From Candidatus Bathyarchaeota archaeon (lineage in GTDB: Archaea > Thermoproteota > Bathyarchaeia > Bathyarchaeales > DTEX01), in the NCBI GenBank assembly GCA_025059045.1, contig JANXEA010000005.1, positions 28,960 through 92,959 on the forward strand: a stretch of DNA of 64,000 nucleotides, written 5' to 3'. Below, piece after piece: positions 26,175-35,707 of the stretch. Position 1 is the first letter of the stretch. The number at the start of each line of letters is the position of its first letter. Both the position numbers and the translations under genes were made by a program. The notes under the pieces are model-generated. The model searched no databases, had not been told where the DNA came from, and worked only from the letters and a program-made list of their open reading frames with translations.

Positions 26175-26324
26175 CTACGCAGAATACCAGTGATCTTTCC
26201 ATGATGTTAGAATGCTTTTCGCGTTCAGATTGAAGGATTTATTGAAGCTGAATTCAAAAAGAGGCCTCTTTCACGTGAAAAATTATTTAAAATGGACAAG
26301 GCATTAAAGTCTTGAGAGATTGGG

Positions 26325-27784
26325 TTGATTTCGAGATTTGCGAGTCTGGTCTCTTACCCGCCCTTAGGGAAGACGGCTATAAAATATATGAAGAGTAGGG
26401 GTTTGAAGTTTCTTCAAGTCCCGCTTGAGAAAGCATTAGAGAAACAGGAGGAGATGCTTAAAAACAAATTTTCGAAGATGAGAGATACGCTTATAGGAAG
26501 GAAGCTTGGCTTCAAGCCTCTTATAAGTTGGCTGATCTTACGTTGACTGGATACGAGTTCTACGAGCCATTCTTTAGCGCTCCCTCACAAGACGCTTTCA
26601 TGTATCCTCTTCATGAATACAATAGGACTAGGACAAGCGGGTCAAGCGGCAAGGAGAAATGGTTCCTTCTTCCCCGCATCTCTTTCACGAATGCCCTGCA
26701 TGAAGACTGGAATGGCATTACTTGTTCTTCTCTTTCATGACGGCGAAAAATGTAGGTTGGAATACGGGGATACGGTGTACGTTAATGTGGCGCCGCCTTT
26801 TCCTGCCGGTTTCATGCTACCTCAAGTCGAGGATGTCGGCATAATAAAACTAGTTCCGAATATGAATCTTCCTTACAAAGACAAGATTGAGTTCTTCATT
26901 TTCAATTATGATAAGATTGACGCAGCTGTTATGCTTTCATCTGCGCTTTTGACTCAAGTTAAACCCAGAATTGGGAAAAATATTAGATTGAAGGGCTTGC
27001 TAGCTTTGGATTCCGTTATTGCTGACGTAAATATAGAAGAGATAAAGCAGTTTGTGGGAGTAACCCCAAAAACAACTTATTCTTCAACAGAGATGCAGGC
27101 GCCGAGCGTTCCCTCCCTTGAGCATCCATTGGGCTTCATCTTTGATTGGCGTAGAAACATAATTGAGCTGCACCCTATTTCAAAGGGGAAAATAAGCCCC
27201 GAGACTTTAGTTGGCTTGGATAGTGTGGATGTAGGCGAGGTTTATCAACCAGTATACACATCGCTTGAAGGGGAGCTCACAAGATACGTTATTGAGGACT
27301 CGATAAAATGTATAGCCAAAGGTGATAGCATAATAGGCTCAGATTACCCTGTTTTCAAGTTCCATTCTAGGATAGGCGGCGAAATTTCCCTTCAAAACTT
27401 CACTAGGATCACCGAGGATGATCTGGTTGCGTCTCTTAGGAGCGGTAAGGTGTCATTCATAGATTTTGTTGCAAAACCAATGATTGATGGATGCTTTGAG
27501 TATCTTGTAATTTACCTCGAGCACACTTGCAATAAGTCTTCCGTCGATATTGCTCATGCCATTCACAAGTATCTTTATGAAAATGATGCCGACTACGGAA
27601 GCCTTGTCGACTTCTTTGGATATTTACCTATAAGGGTGCGCGCCGTTCCTAGGGGGTCTTCGCCAGATATCTGGATGATATACAAGCCGGATCGATCCCG
27701 AAAGTTCCCATAGTAGGAATTGGGGATAGAGACTTCGATCGGCTTATAAAAATAATTGAAGAGTGTGGAGGATTCATTTGTTAG
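26325..27784 (+). pseudogene. GH3-family (auxin-responsive promoter type) acyl-adenylase, broken by three frameshifts
   Basis: Three reading frames join into one GH3-type adenylate-forming enzyme of about 485 residues. The N-terminal helices (LEKQEEMLKNKFS, then IGRKLGFK) run to about 26515. The next frame has LTGYEFYEPFF and the nucleotide loop RTSGSSGKEKW, to about 26710. The main body (26712-27690) includes the FHDGEKCRLEYGD and LEHPLGFIFDW regions, and a fourth segment ends AGSIPKVPIVGIGDRDF, with its stop at 27782-27784. The indels are near 26515, 26710 and 27690, none in a long homopolymer, which favours real decay over read error. The intact enzyme would adenylate a carboxylate and transfer it to an amine. 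The TTG 26325 start is tentative. Confidence 0.75.
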
Positions 27785-27793
27785 AAACACTCT

Positions 27794-28891
27794 GTGGCAG
27801 CTAATGGCATTGTCACAACTTCATGTGGCATAGCCTTAGCTATGGTCATTCGCCATGGAAAACTTGAAAGAAACCTCTTTTATTATGCTTGGACAGGAGG
27901 CTTCATTGCCTATGGTCTTGAAATATTGCTTCGCCCTTTTTATGAGCCCATCAGATTCATACTCGGCGGTGTTGCATATATTCTAGTCGCCCTTGGCATA
28001 TGGAGCCTTACTGGAAAGAAGGGAATAATACGCTAGGAGCACTAATGGCAGGTCTTTTTTCTCATAGTTTGGCTTAGAATTGTTCCGATCGAGGCGGCAT
28101 TGGGCACGATGTATATTATAATAACAATAGCTGTTATACATCTCAGGTTTGCCTTCGGCAGATCTGCTGAAATGTTTGTAATAGGCTGGATACTCCTCGG
28201 ACTAACAAATGTATTCTTGGCCAAAAATGGCTGGGTCACAGACATCTTCGCAATCTTTTCAAAAATTATTATTTTCTTGGGCATTATTCACAAGGAGTTT
28301 GCAACAATACCTAAAAGGTTGGAGAACCTTTTAGCCTCGAGGAAGTCATATCCAATCGATGCAGAGCTACCACAGAGTGAGGGAAGATTAATCCTTGTTC
28401 TTTCAGACATCAGGTCGACACGCGCAACTGAAATAAGGTGGATCCAAAAGCAGATACGGGAAGCGCTTGAAAGAAACATGGACTCCTACCTCTTCCTGAT
28501 TGAGAGTCTGCCGCCTCTAGACGAGCTGAGACGCCTTGTTTGGATGAGCCCAGATAGAGTTCACATTCTAATCTTCTCGAGTAGCGCTGATAAATTGAGA
28601 AATGAATTTCTAGTTTTTGACCCGGACCTCCAAGCGGTCGGCGCATCTCTCCATGAGCTGCTTAAGATCTCACAGCAAAAAGACCTAAGATGTAAGATAA
28701 TAATAGATAGTATATCTACCATGATACAGATTTTCGGCGGACCCCAAACACATCGGTTGTTCCTTCAGAAGATGGGGATCCTAAGAGAGAGCATGGCATC
28801 CATTTATGGGCTGCTGCACTCTGAAATGCATGAAGACAATATCGCGGCCATGTTTCAAAAACTCTCGGATTCAACACTAACCATTGAGTAA
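27794..28891 (+). pseudogene. DUF835-like membrane protein, frame disrupted near 28020-28055
   Basis: It begins GTG 27794, 9 nt after the preceding gene. The N-terminal part encodes three hydrophobic helices. The frame then meets TAG at 28034, but the alternative frame reads NNTLGALMAGLF and re-enters the original frame at a T6 run, continuing FFLIVWLRIVPIEAALG into the 28100-28891 segment. The C-terminal 160 residues (GRLILVLSDIRS, then IIIDSISTMIQIF) are a RecA-like DUF835/KaiC-related domain, typical of archaeal membrane sensor proteins. Two compensating indels restore the frame, so the product could also be intact if these are sequencing errors. It sits between two clearly broken genes. 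Confidence 0.65.
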
Positions 28892-28940
28892 ACACCTATT
28901 GAAACCGCTTTAGCGACAAGATCTGCTTGAAAGAGTTAGG

Positions 28941-29657
28941 CTAGAACCTCACGGGCTCTGTGTGGTAGACCGTGATGCCTCTACCATTTATGATATACCG
29001 TCTTGGCTGTTCATCATGCCTTATGCCACGCATCTTCTCGATTCGAAGAGTTCTCAAAAGATTAAAATTATGAACCGTTTTCTCAAGCCATATTACGCCA
29101 TCAGCTAAGAATTGTTCCATATAAAAGTCTTGATGGGAAGCGATCTCAGATGTGAGAAGAGATGTGACGCCAATCTTTCTTAACTCCTCAAAAATCGTCG
29201 CTATCCTATACCTCTTTAATCCAGCTCTTTGCTCGCGAACTGTTATGCTATTAAGCGGATCAATGACCACGCATTGCGCGTTAATCTCTCTAACCGCCCT
29301 AACGAGGTCTCGGGTTATAAAAAAATTATCTCTTCGCTCTCCCGATTTTTCATTTCATATGTGCTAATTCCAAGAGGCACCGTACAGAAATCCAGCATCT
29401 TAAAAGTCCTATTCATCTCTTTCTCCCTCAGGTTCCAGCCAAAACCTTCAACATTCTCTAGGACAAGACGCTTAGGCTCCTCTAAGGTCACATATATTCC
29501 TAGTTCACCTCTCTCAGCCGCAGCAACCAAAAAATTGAATCGGAAAAAATGGTTTTTCCAGTTCCGGGGCCGCCGCAGAGCAAGATGACTCTCCCCTAGG
29601 GAAACCGCCTCCCAGCATCTCATCTAGACCTTTTATCCCCGAAGAAACCCGCATCAT
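28941..29657 (-). pseudogene. KaiC/RadA-like ATPase, broken by several frameshifts
   Basis: The start MMRVSSGIKGLDEMLGGGFPRG (ATG 29657) is standard for KaiC-like ATPases. The Walker A CGGPGTGKT is intact but lies in a second frame (29552-29578). The frame then changes again to FNFLVAAAERGE and continues to IIF, where a T7 run at about 29324-29330 loses one base. Only then comes VVIDPLNSITVREQ (Walker B) and the C-terminus, which runs to the stop at 28941. At least three indels are needed to restore a 235-residue single-domain KaiC-like protein, so it is non-functional as read. It may once have worked with the neighbouring DUF835-like sensor. Confidence 0.8.
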
Positions 29658-29897
29658 TCAGTGTCCTCCAAGCTTCACGCCCATACAAGGAAACATTCAA
29701 AAAATAGTTACTCCCTAATATAAGAACCTTGCTAAAACTGCTGTCCTAAGAATTTAGGTATTATCAAAATTCTTTGAGTATAATTTTCTTCATACTTATT
29801 GAGCTATAGATCGCATCCTTAATACTCTATGAAGAAATGAAGAAAAAAGTGTGGTGTATTCTCTCTAAAATTTAATTCCATATCCCCCTTTTTGTTT

Positions 29898-31406
29898 TCA
29901 TTTGAAGTGTTCCGCCATCTCCTCATTACCGGGAGCTTTGAGTATTCCATCAATGACTTCGTCAACTTGCCTCAAGCACTTTGTTCTTATGTCCATCAGG
30001 AGCCAATGAGCCAATGTATCTCTGCCTCCTTTGAGATTGGCTTCGAGAGCCCATTCCGCTCTCATTATTCTAGGCAGCATCGCATATTTGCGTATCTTGC
30101 TTGGAATAGCATCTCTAGGTATTGGATGGATCCCGTTGCCGTCTACCTTCACATGAGTTTCAATCGTAACATCATCTTGAATGTTAGGTATTGTTCCTCT
30201 ATTCATAACATTCGCGTAAATTGGATTCCTAACTTTGCCCCCGAACCATGGTGTTTCGTAGCTATCAGCAGGTTTGTCGTTGTATATTGAGTCCATGAGC
30301 GGTACGAGTACCTCTCCGCTTGGTCTCAGCTGTAGCATCTGTGACAATGGTCTTGAAGTGTCAAAGGCTATTCTCTCCATCTCGCCGAAGCCTCTTCTAA
30401 CCTCAAGGATTCTTATTGCGCAGCCCATCTCCGAATCTGGTCCTCCATATGGCCCATACCAGTACTGTTTGGTCTTCAGATCCCAGTGATATTTCCATGT
30501 GCCTCCCCTGACACTGTCACCTATAGGCAAGTAGCCATAGGTTTTATACATGTCGATGGCAGCTGGGCATAGGTCCAGATCCCATGGGCTTACGGTGTGC
30601 TCTCTCCAAACCGCCCAATATTCCTCAGCGTCCTCTCTGATCCAGTCATCAAGATAAGCGTACCCATCCTCACCCTTATACCTAAACTTTGTTAACCATA
30701 TAACATGGTTCAACCCCTTCATCTCTATCTCAACTTCTCCTAGATCTACGAGATTCATTAGCTCCCTGTAAAATTCTGGTCTATGCGCGGCGCATTGAGC
30801 TGTTATATTCTTGCCCAGCTTCTCTTTGGCAAGACGCATCGCTAGAACTTCGAGGGCGGCCCTGTAGCCTAAGAAGCCGTGACATATACCTGCAACGTTA
30901 ACTTTGGTCTCCCTGCCGACCATAGTGGAGAGCTCTAGAACAGGATTTGAGACGATGAAGAACCAGGCGTGAGGGGCCAGATTCTCAATATCTCTAGCTA
31001 TCTCTAGATGTAGCTTGAAGAGGTAGTACCCCCATATCGTGTGATAGTCTCCAACATAATTCCATTCGACGCTATTGATCCCCCTATAGTATCCATGCTC
31101 CTCGGATATGTCCCTCATCCTCTCATAGTACAGGTATCCCATAGGAAGAGCGGTCGATATAACGAAGTCGGCCTCCCTTATGGCTTCCGACCTGTCCTTC
31201 GTTGAGTGTACTTCCGCAGGAACTTTAAGCTCATCAACAAATCTCTTAGCCAATGTGGAAACGACCTTCAGCCTGTAATCGTTAATGTCCATAAGCCATA
31301 TCTTAGACCCGCGTAGACCTTCATTCAAGAATATGTCAACAAGGATCCGGCTCGTCCACCTGGCGCTACCAGCCCCTATAAATGTTATCTTTGGACCTTC
31401 ACGCAT
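29898..31406 (-). CDS. Glycoside hydrolase family 4 (NAD+/Mn2+-dependent), possible alpha-glucuronidase
   Basis: GH4 enzymes use NAD+ oxidation-elimination-reduction at C3 and a divalent metal. Here the Rossmann start is ITFIGAGSARWTS (7-19). Metal and substrate residues appear in SNPV (Asn154), GICHG (Cys175, His176) and GLNH (His234). The length of 502 is normal. The residue after Cys-His is Gly. In GH4 subgroups a CHG motif has been linked to alpha-glucuronidases, as against CHE/CHS in glucosidases and galactosidases and CD/CN in phospho-glycosidases. Uronate release would fit the nearby KDG/KDPG operon, but alpha-galactosidase or galacturonidase activity is not excluded. It is monocistronic and flanked by the decayed genes. 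Confidence 0.88.
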   Translation of the reverse strand: MREGPKITFIGAGSARWTSRILVDIFLNEGLRGSKIWLMDINDYRLKVVSTLAKRFVDELKVPAEVHSTKDRSEAIREADFVISTALPMGYLYYERMRDISEEHGYYRGINSVEWNYVGDYHTIWGYYLFKLHLEIARDIENLAPHAWFFIVSNPVLELSTMVGRETKVNVAGICHGFLGYRAALEVLAMRLAKEKLGKNITAQCAAHRPEFYRELMNLVDLGEVEIEMKGLNHVIWLTKFRYKGEDGYAYLDDWIREDAEEYWAVWREHTVSPWDLDLCPAAIDMYKTYGYLPIGDSVRGGTWKYHWDLKTKQYWYGPYGGPDSEMGCAIRILEVRRGFGEMERIAFDTSRPLSQMLQLRPSGEVLVPLMDSIYNDKPADSYETPWFGGKVRNPIYANVMNRGTIPNIQDDVTIETHVKVDGNGIHPIPRDAIPSKIRKYAMLPRIMRAEWALEANLKGGRDTLAHWLLMDIRTKCLRQVDEVIDGILKAPGNEEMAEHFK

Positions 31407-31709
31407 AGACTTTCAACCCTTAGCATTTAAGTTGGTCTAGAACTTAAATCTTGCAGTGAAAAAGTCTCACTTTCGCTCCTGCATTAAATAAAATTATTAC
31501 ATAATTGCATTGAACCGGAAGGCAACCTAAACCTAAAACTCTCCTGTTTTCCCAACCAATTCAGAGGCTGCTCCCCAAAAATTCTTACACCATCGCTTAT
31601 AAGTAGAGGATAAGGTTCACCTCAGTCTAGGATGGAACATTCTAAGCGTGGAAAACAGTATATGTTTTTGTCATCCTTATAACCAATTCATAATTCTTTT
31701 TTCCTACGC
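31407..31709. other. Divergent intergenic region between GH4 and the hybrid kinase
   Basis: These 303 bp hold no gene. A TATA-like CCTTATAACC near 31675-31684 would give a nearly leaderless kinase transcript. GATTTAAGTTC on the minus strand near 31445-31455 could serve GH4. I see no repeats or clear operators. Confidence 0.4.
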
Positions 31710-34016
31710 ATGCCCCTGTATGGTCTAACCGCACACTTTAAGGGCAGGGGAATGTGTTCGCAAGTGGTAGAGTCCGCTCTAGAGACTATTCCTAAAGCAC
31801 AGAAGACCAATGTCGACAATCTGCCAATAAAGGTCTTGCATGTTGATGATGAAGAAGATTTCTTGAGCGTTGCTAAAGAGTGTCTAGAGTTGGAGGGCGC
31901 CTTCAATGTACATACCGCATCATCCGTTGATGAGGCAATTGAGAAGATGAAAAAGTCGGAATACGACGCAATTATCTGCGATTATTTCATGCCTAAAAAA
32001 GATGGACTGACATTTCTGGAGATGTTAAGGAAAGATGGAAACAACATTCCTTTCATTATTTTTACAGGTAAGGGAGGAGAGGAGATAGCTGTAAGAGCAT
32101 TAAACCTTGGGGCAGATGGTTACATCAATAAAAACGGCGACCCACACAGGGTCTACTGCGAACTTGCACATATTATAGGGCAAGCCATAGAAAAGAGGAA
32201 ATCCGAGAAGCTTTTGAAGTTATCTGAAGCCAAGTATCGCGCGGTTTTCGATAGTTCAAATGACTGCATACTCCTGCTAGACCTGAAAGGCAACATTATG
32301 GATGTAAACAACGTCGCTATGAAATATGGATTCAGGAAAGAGGATCTAATCGGCAGAAACGTAACCGAATTTGTTTCGTTAAAGGATAAATTACAACTGC
32401 TCAAGGATATTGCCAAGAAACTGAGGGGAGAGTCAGTCGAAAACCTAATTGAGGTAAAGACCCCCAAGGGGAATGTTCTTGCTGCATATAGATGCAAACC
32501 CTTAGTCGTGGACGGACGGGTCGTCGGCATACATGCAGTATTGGCCGATGTCACAAAAAGTAAGGAGATGGAGAGAAACTATCAGGCAGTGTTTGAGAAC
32601 ACAGGCACAGCCATGTGCATAATAGATGAGGATAATACTCTCTCTTTAGTGAACAAAGAATTTGAGAAGATAAGCGGCTACTCAAAGGGGGAGATTGAAG
32701 GAAAGAAGAAGTGGACAGAGTTCGTAACCCCAGAGTATAGGCGGATTATGGAGAAATATCAAGTAGAGAGACGGAGGAAAGGCGGAAAGGCTCCTACCCA
32801 GTATACCTTTGACTTTATGAATAGAAACGGGCAAAAAAGAAAGATGCTCATAAATGTTGGATTGCTTCCAGGAACGAAGAAGTCAGTCGCCTCTCTCCTA
32901 GATATAACCGAATATGAGGAGACCCAGAAAAAAATCAAGAAACTCAGTGAAGCCCTCCATGAGAGTGAGGAGACATACCGAGCGCTCATTAATGGCATGA
33001 ATGATACAGCATGGGTTATAGGCTTCGATGGCAAATTCATAGATGTCAACGATGCTGCAGTCAGGGTTTTAGGATACTCAAGAGATGAACTACTGAAGAT
33101 GGGTCCACCGGACATCGACTCCACATTAACGGAGGAGCAGATCAGAGAGCTCATTAAAAATATGCCGAAGGACAAGATACAAGTCTTCGAGACCACCCAT
33201 ATTACCAAGGATGGAAGGATAATCCCCGTAGAGATTTCATCAAGCCTTGTAACATATAAGGGGAAAACAGCGATTCTAAGCATCGCGAGAGACCTCACAG
33301 AACGTAAGAAGGCAGAAGAAAAACTGAGAAAGACTATGGACGAGCTTAGGCTAGCCAACGAGAAGCTAAGTGTTGTAGGAAAGTGGACGAGGCATGACGC
33401 CCGAAACAAACTTTCGGTTATTAAGAGCCACATATACTTGGCAAAGAAGAAGCTGCCAGCTGACCATCCGGCCCTAAAGCATCTGAACGAGGTTGAACTG
33501 GCCTGCGATCAGATCGTCAGAATATTCGATTTTGCAAGCCAATATGAGATGCTGGGTAAGGAGAAAAGGTTCTATGTTAACGTCGGAAAAAGCATCGACG
33601 ACGCAATCTCACTAATCTCAAACCTGAACAACATAAAGATTATCAACAATTGTTACGAGCTAACCGTACTTGCCGACTCTCAGCTGAGACAGCTATTCTA
33701 TAACCTAATCGATAATTCAGTTAAGCACGGCAAGACCGTAAACCAGATAAAGATACATTTTGAGGAAGACGAGGATAAACTGAATCTAGTGTATGAAGAT
33801 AATGGTGTTGGAATATCAGACAAAGTTCGGCGCAACCTCTTTAAGGAGGGACATGGAGAGGTAGGCGGCTATGGACTATACCTAGCCGCTAAACTCTGCG
33901 AAATATACGGCTGGAAGATAGACGAGACAGGAGAATACGGGAAAGGAGCAAAATTCACACTAACAATACCGAAAACAAACGTGGAAGGGGAGCAGCTCTA
34001 CAAACTACATCGATGA
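31710..34016 (+). CDS. Hybrid sensor histidine kinase: receiver + three PAS + kinase
   Basis: An N-terminal receiver domain (about 40-160; acidic DDEED, phospho-acceptor Asp91 in IICDYFMP, FTGKGGEE) comes first. Three PAS domains follow (about 170-285, 290-410, 418-540), then the H-box TRHDARNKLS (His562) and the HATPase (N-box YNLIDNSVKHG, then DNGVGIS and GGYGLYLA, to 765). There is no membrane segment, so it is a cytosolic sensor. The receiver-first order suggests that it takes phosphate from another kinase, or autoregulates. ATG 31710 sits about 30 nt after a TATA-like box. A second ATG at 31752 with AGGGGA is an alternative. It precedes the pilus cluster by 180 nt and may control it; this is positional inference. 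Confidence 0.9.
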   Translation: MPLYGLTAHFKGRGMCSQVVESALETIPKAQKTNVDNLPIKVLHVDDEEDFLSVAKECLELEGAFNVHTASSVDEAIEKMKKSEYDAIICDYFMPKKDGLTFLEMLRKDGNNIPFIIFTGKGGEEIAVRALNLGADGYINKNGDPHRVYCELAHIIGQAIEKRKSEKLLKLSEAKYRAVFDSSNDCILLLDLKGNIMDVNNVAMKYGFRKEDLIGRNVTEFVSLKDKLQLLKDIAKKLRGESVENLIEVKTPKGNVLAAYRCKPLVVDGRVVGIHAVLADVTKSKEMERNYQAVFENTGTAMCIIDEDNTLSLVNKEFEKISGYSKGEIEGKKKWTEFVTPEYRRIMEKYQVERRRKGGKAPTQYTFDFMNRNGQKRKMLINVGLLPGTKKSVASLLDITEYEETQKKIKKLSEALHESEETYRALINGMNDTAWVIGFDGKFIDVNDAAVRVLGYSRDELLKMGPPDIDSTLTEEQIRELIKNMPKDKIQVFETTHITKDGRIIPVEISSSLVTYKGKTAILSIARDLTERKKAEEKLRKTMDELRLANEKLSVVGKWTRHDARNKLSVIKSHIYLAKKKLPADHPALKHLNEVELACDQIVRIFDFASQYEMLGKEKRFYVNVGKSIDDAISLISNLNNIKIINNCYELTVLADSQLRQLFYNLIDNSVKHGKTVNQIKIHFEEDEDKLNLVYEDNGVGISDKVRRNLFKEGHGEVGGYGLYLAAKLCEIYGWKIDETGEYGKGAKFTLTIPKTNVEGEQLYKLHR

Positions 34017-34196
34017 AAAGTAATTAATTGAGCCAGCACATTATCAAACTTTTTCGAAAACGTTTACCCGTTAATCAGATTGGAAAGAAAGAAGCGAACA
34101 CGCAGATCATGTAGACTGTGAAACTATAAAATGAATTCACAAATGTTAAGGCGTGTCCACCCATAATTATCCCATAAAAAAGGAGCAAAGGATAGT

Positions 34197-34631
34197 ATGC
34201 ACCGATTATTTAGAAATAAGCGCGGCGTAAGCCCTGTAATAGCCACGCTACTCCTCATATCGATCGCGGTTGCAGCGAGCGTCATCGTCTACTCATGGGT
34301 CACAGCCATGGTGACTCAGCAGGGTCAGCAAGCACAAGTGATGATAAAAATAGATTCAGTACAGTTTGAAAACAATACTACTGTTAACGTAACAGTAAGG
34401 AATACGGGCACAGTACCCGCAAAGATAGGCAGCATATATGTTTACGCGGCAAATGGTACAAGGGTCGGGGCCAAGAACTTTGATGTAGAGATCCAAGTTG
34501 GCGGTACAGCATCCTTTAACGTTACAATTAACGGCAATTATACACCTGCTGCAGGATATTGGGTCAGAGTTGTCGCCAGCACTGGTTATTACGCTCAAGA
34601 GATTTTCTTTGCGCCTTCGCAACAGCCTTAG
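34197..34631 (+). CDS. Archaeal type IV pilin
   Basis: This 144-residue protein has a class III signal peptide. A short basic leader (MHRLFRNKRG) is followed by VSPVIATLLLISIAVAAS, with cleavage by a prepilin peptidase expected after the Gly of KRG. The hydrophobic helix (about 11-40) packs into the filament core. The remaining domain is rich in Asn, Val and Thr, with possible N-glycosylation sites (NNT, NVT). The ATG has AGGAGCAAAGG upstream. It is the first gene of a pilus cluster containing a KaiC-like protein, the secretion ATPase and two membrane platform proteins. It is more like archaeal adhesion pili than archaellin, though both share this N-terminus. Confidence 0.9.
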   Translation: MHRLFRNKRGVSPVIATLLLISIAVAASVIVYSWVTAMVTQQGQQAQVMIKIDSVQFENNTTVNVTVRNTGTVPAKIGSIYVYAANGTRVGAKNFDVEIQVGGTASFNVTINGNYTPAAGYWVRVVASTGYYAQEIFFAPSQQP

Positions 34632-34676
34632 CTGTAAGAGAAATAATAATGATCCCGCATTTTTTTATCTTAACCC

Positions 34677-35549
34677 ATGCCTAAAAATGGGGTCCGCCAA
34701 ATGATTAGTGAAACAGCTAGAGATAGGAGAGGTGTTTTAAGAAGCAGCATTGAACGACCATTCGCATTAATTGAGGCTGGAAGGACTGTCAGGGAGGCTC
34801 AATTCGAGGCTCAGATTCTAGGCCCAAGAAACGTTCCATCAGGGATTACTGGTTTAGATACCTTCTTAGACGGAGGCTTACCTGATAGGAGCTTGCTTCT
34901 CATTCTCGGGGAGACTGGAAGCCACTATGAAACATTTGTACAGCAAGTGATGATTAACCATCTCTCGAATGGTGGAAGAGCCGCCTACTACTTGACGGAG
35001 AACTTAGCCGTTGACATTCGGCAGAAGATGGAAATCTTTCGATGGAGCCTTAAGGAGTATATTGGCAGGGGTGACATGGTCTTCATTAATTTGAGGACAC
35101 CTACCCTCGAAGAGATAGCCAATCTTATGCCGCAGATTCTAATTGAAGGCCTTAATCTAACAGTCTCTAAGGGATTGAACAGTCTAAAATCAGACATTCT
35201 TGTCAAGACTAGGGAGGAGAGATGGATCATACTTGAACTAGGTCAGCTTCTTAGAGAATACGGGTTAAACGATGTTCTCAGTCTGCTTCATTACTGGAGG
35301 GCCGCTGTGAGAGTATACGGCGGGATTCACTTCGCCTTGCTTCCCATCGGCGTCCACCAAGATTCTGAAGTAAACGCTATTGAGCATCTGGCAGATGGGG
35401 TGATAGAATTTTATCTCCGAGACGGCCCAAGGGAGTTTGACAATATAATGGTTATCCGAAAGCTTCCCGGCGTGAGGAAAGCCTTAAGCTTAAACTTCAC
35501 GGTCTCTGAAAACGGTCTAATAATCGAGACCGCCGCAAGAATATCTTGA
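34677..35549 (+). CDS. KaiC/ArlH-like protein with degenerate nucleotide-binding site
   Basis: The fold signature is clear: VPSGITGLDTFLDGGLPDRS (about 55-74), then a P-loop position reading ILGETGSHYET that lacks the GKT of Walker A. The Walker B-like strand WIILELGQLL lacks the acidic pair. This 290-residue protein is therefore probably not an ATPase. ArlH in archaella and similar KaiC-like proteins assist the secretion ATPase, so it may act as an allosteric or assembly partner for the pilus. The ATG 34677 start follows ATTTTTTTATC and could be leaderless; ATG 34701 is possible. It sits between pilin and secretion ATPase genes, co-directional with both. Confidence 0.75.
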   Translation: MPKNGVRQMISETARDRRGVLRSSIERPFALIEAGRTVREAQFEAQILGPRNVPSGITGLDTFLDGGLPDRSLLLILGETGSHYETFVQQVMINHLSNGGRAAYYLTENLAVDIRQKMEIFRWSLKEYIGRGDMVFINLRTPTLEEIANLMPQILIEGLNLTVSKGLNSLKSDILVKTREERWIILELGQLLREYGLNDVLSLLHYWRAAVRVYGGIHFALLPIGVHQDSEVNAIEHLADGVIEFYLRDGPREFDNIMVIRKLPGVRKALSLNFTVSENGLIIETAARIS

Positions 35550-35707
35550 AAATCGCCCTTAGAGGCACGTGTATTTATGCCATCATGAAAATCTAATCCT
35601 CCACGCTGTTTTTCTCCTTAGTAGTTACTCTAGGGATTTAAAAAAGGGGTTTCAAGTTCAGAAGACTCTTTAGTGAATCTACAAGCAACCTTTCATGAAA
35701 GGGAAAA

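Noticed and set aside
26325..29657. Programmed frameshifting as the reason for broken frames
   Set aside because: Indels are many, at non-slippery sites, and differ in direction in three separate genes; decay or errors fit better.
32153..33433. Long minus-strand open frames (133 and 224 codons) inside the kinase gene
   Set aside because: They are antisense shadows of the PAS and kinase domains, with no domain pattern or start context.
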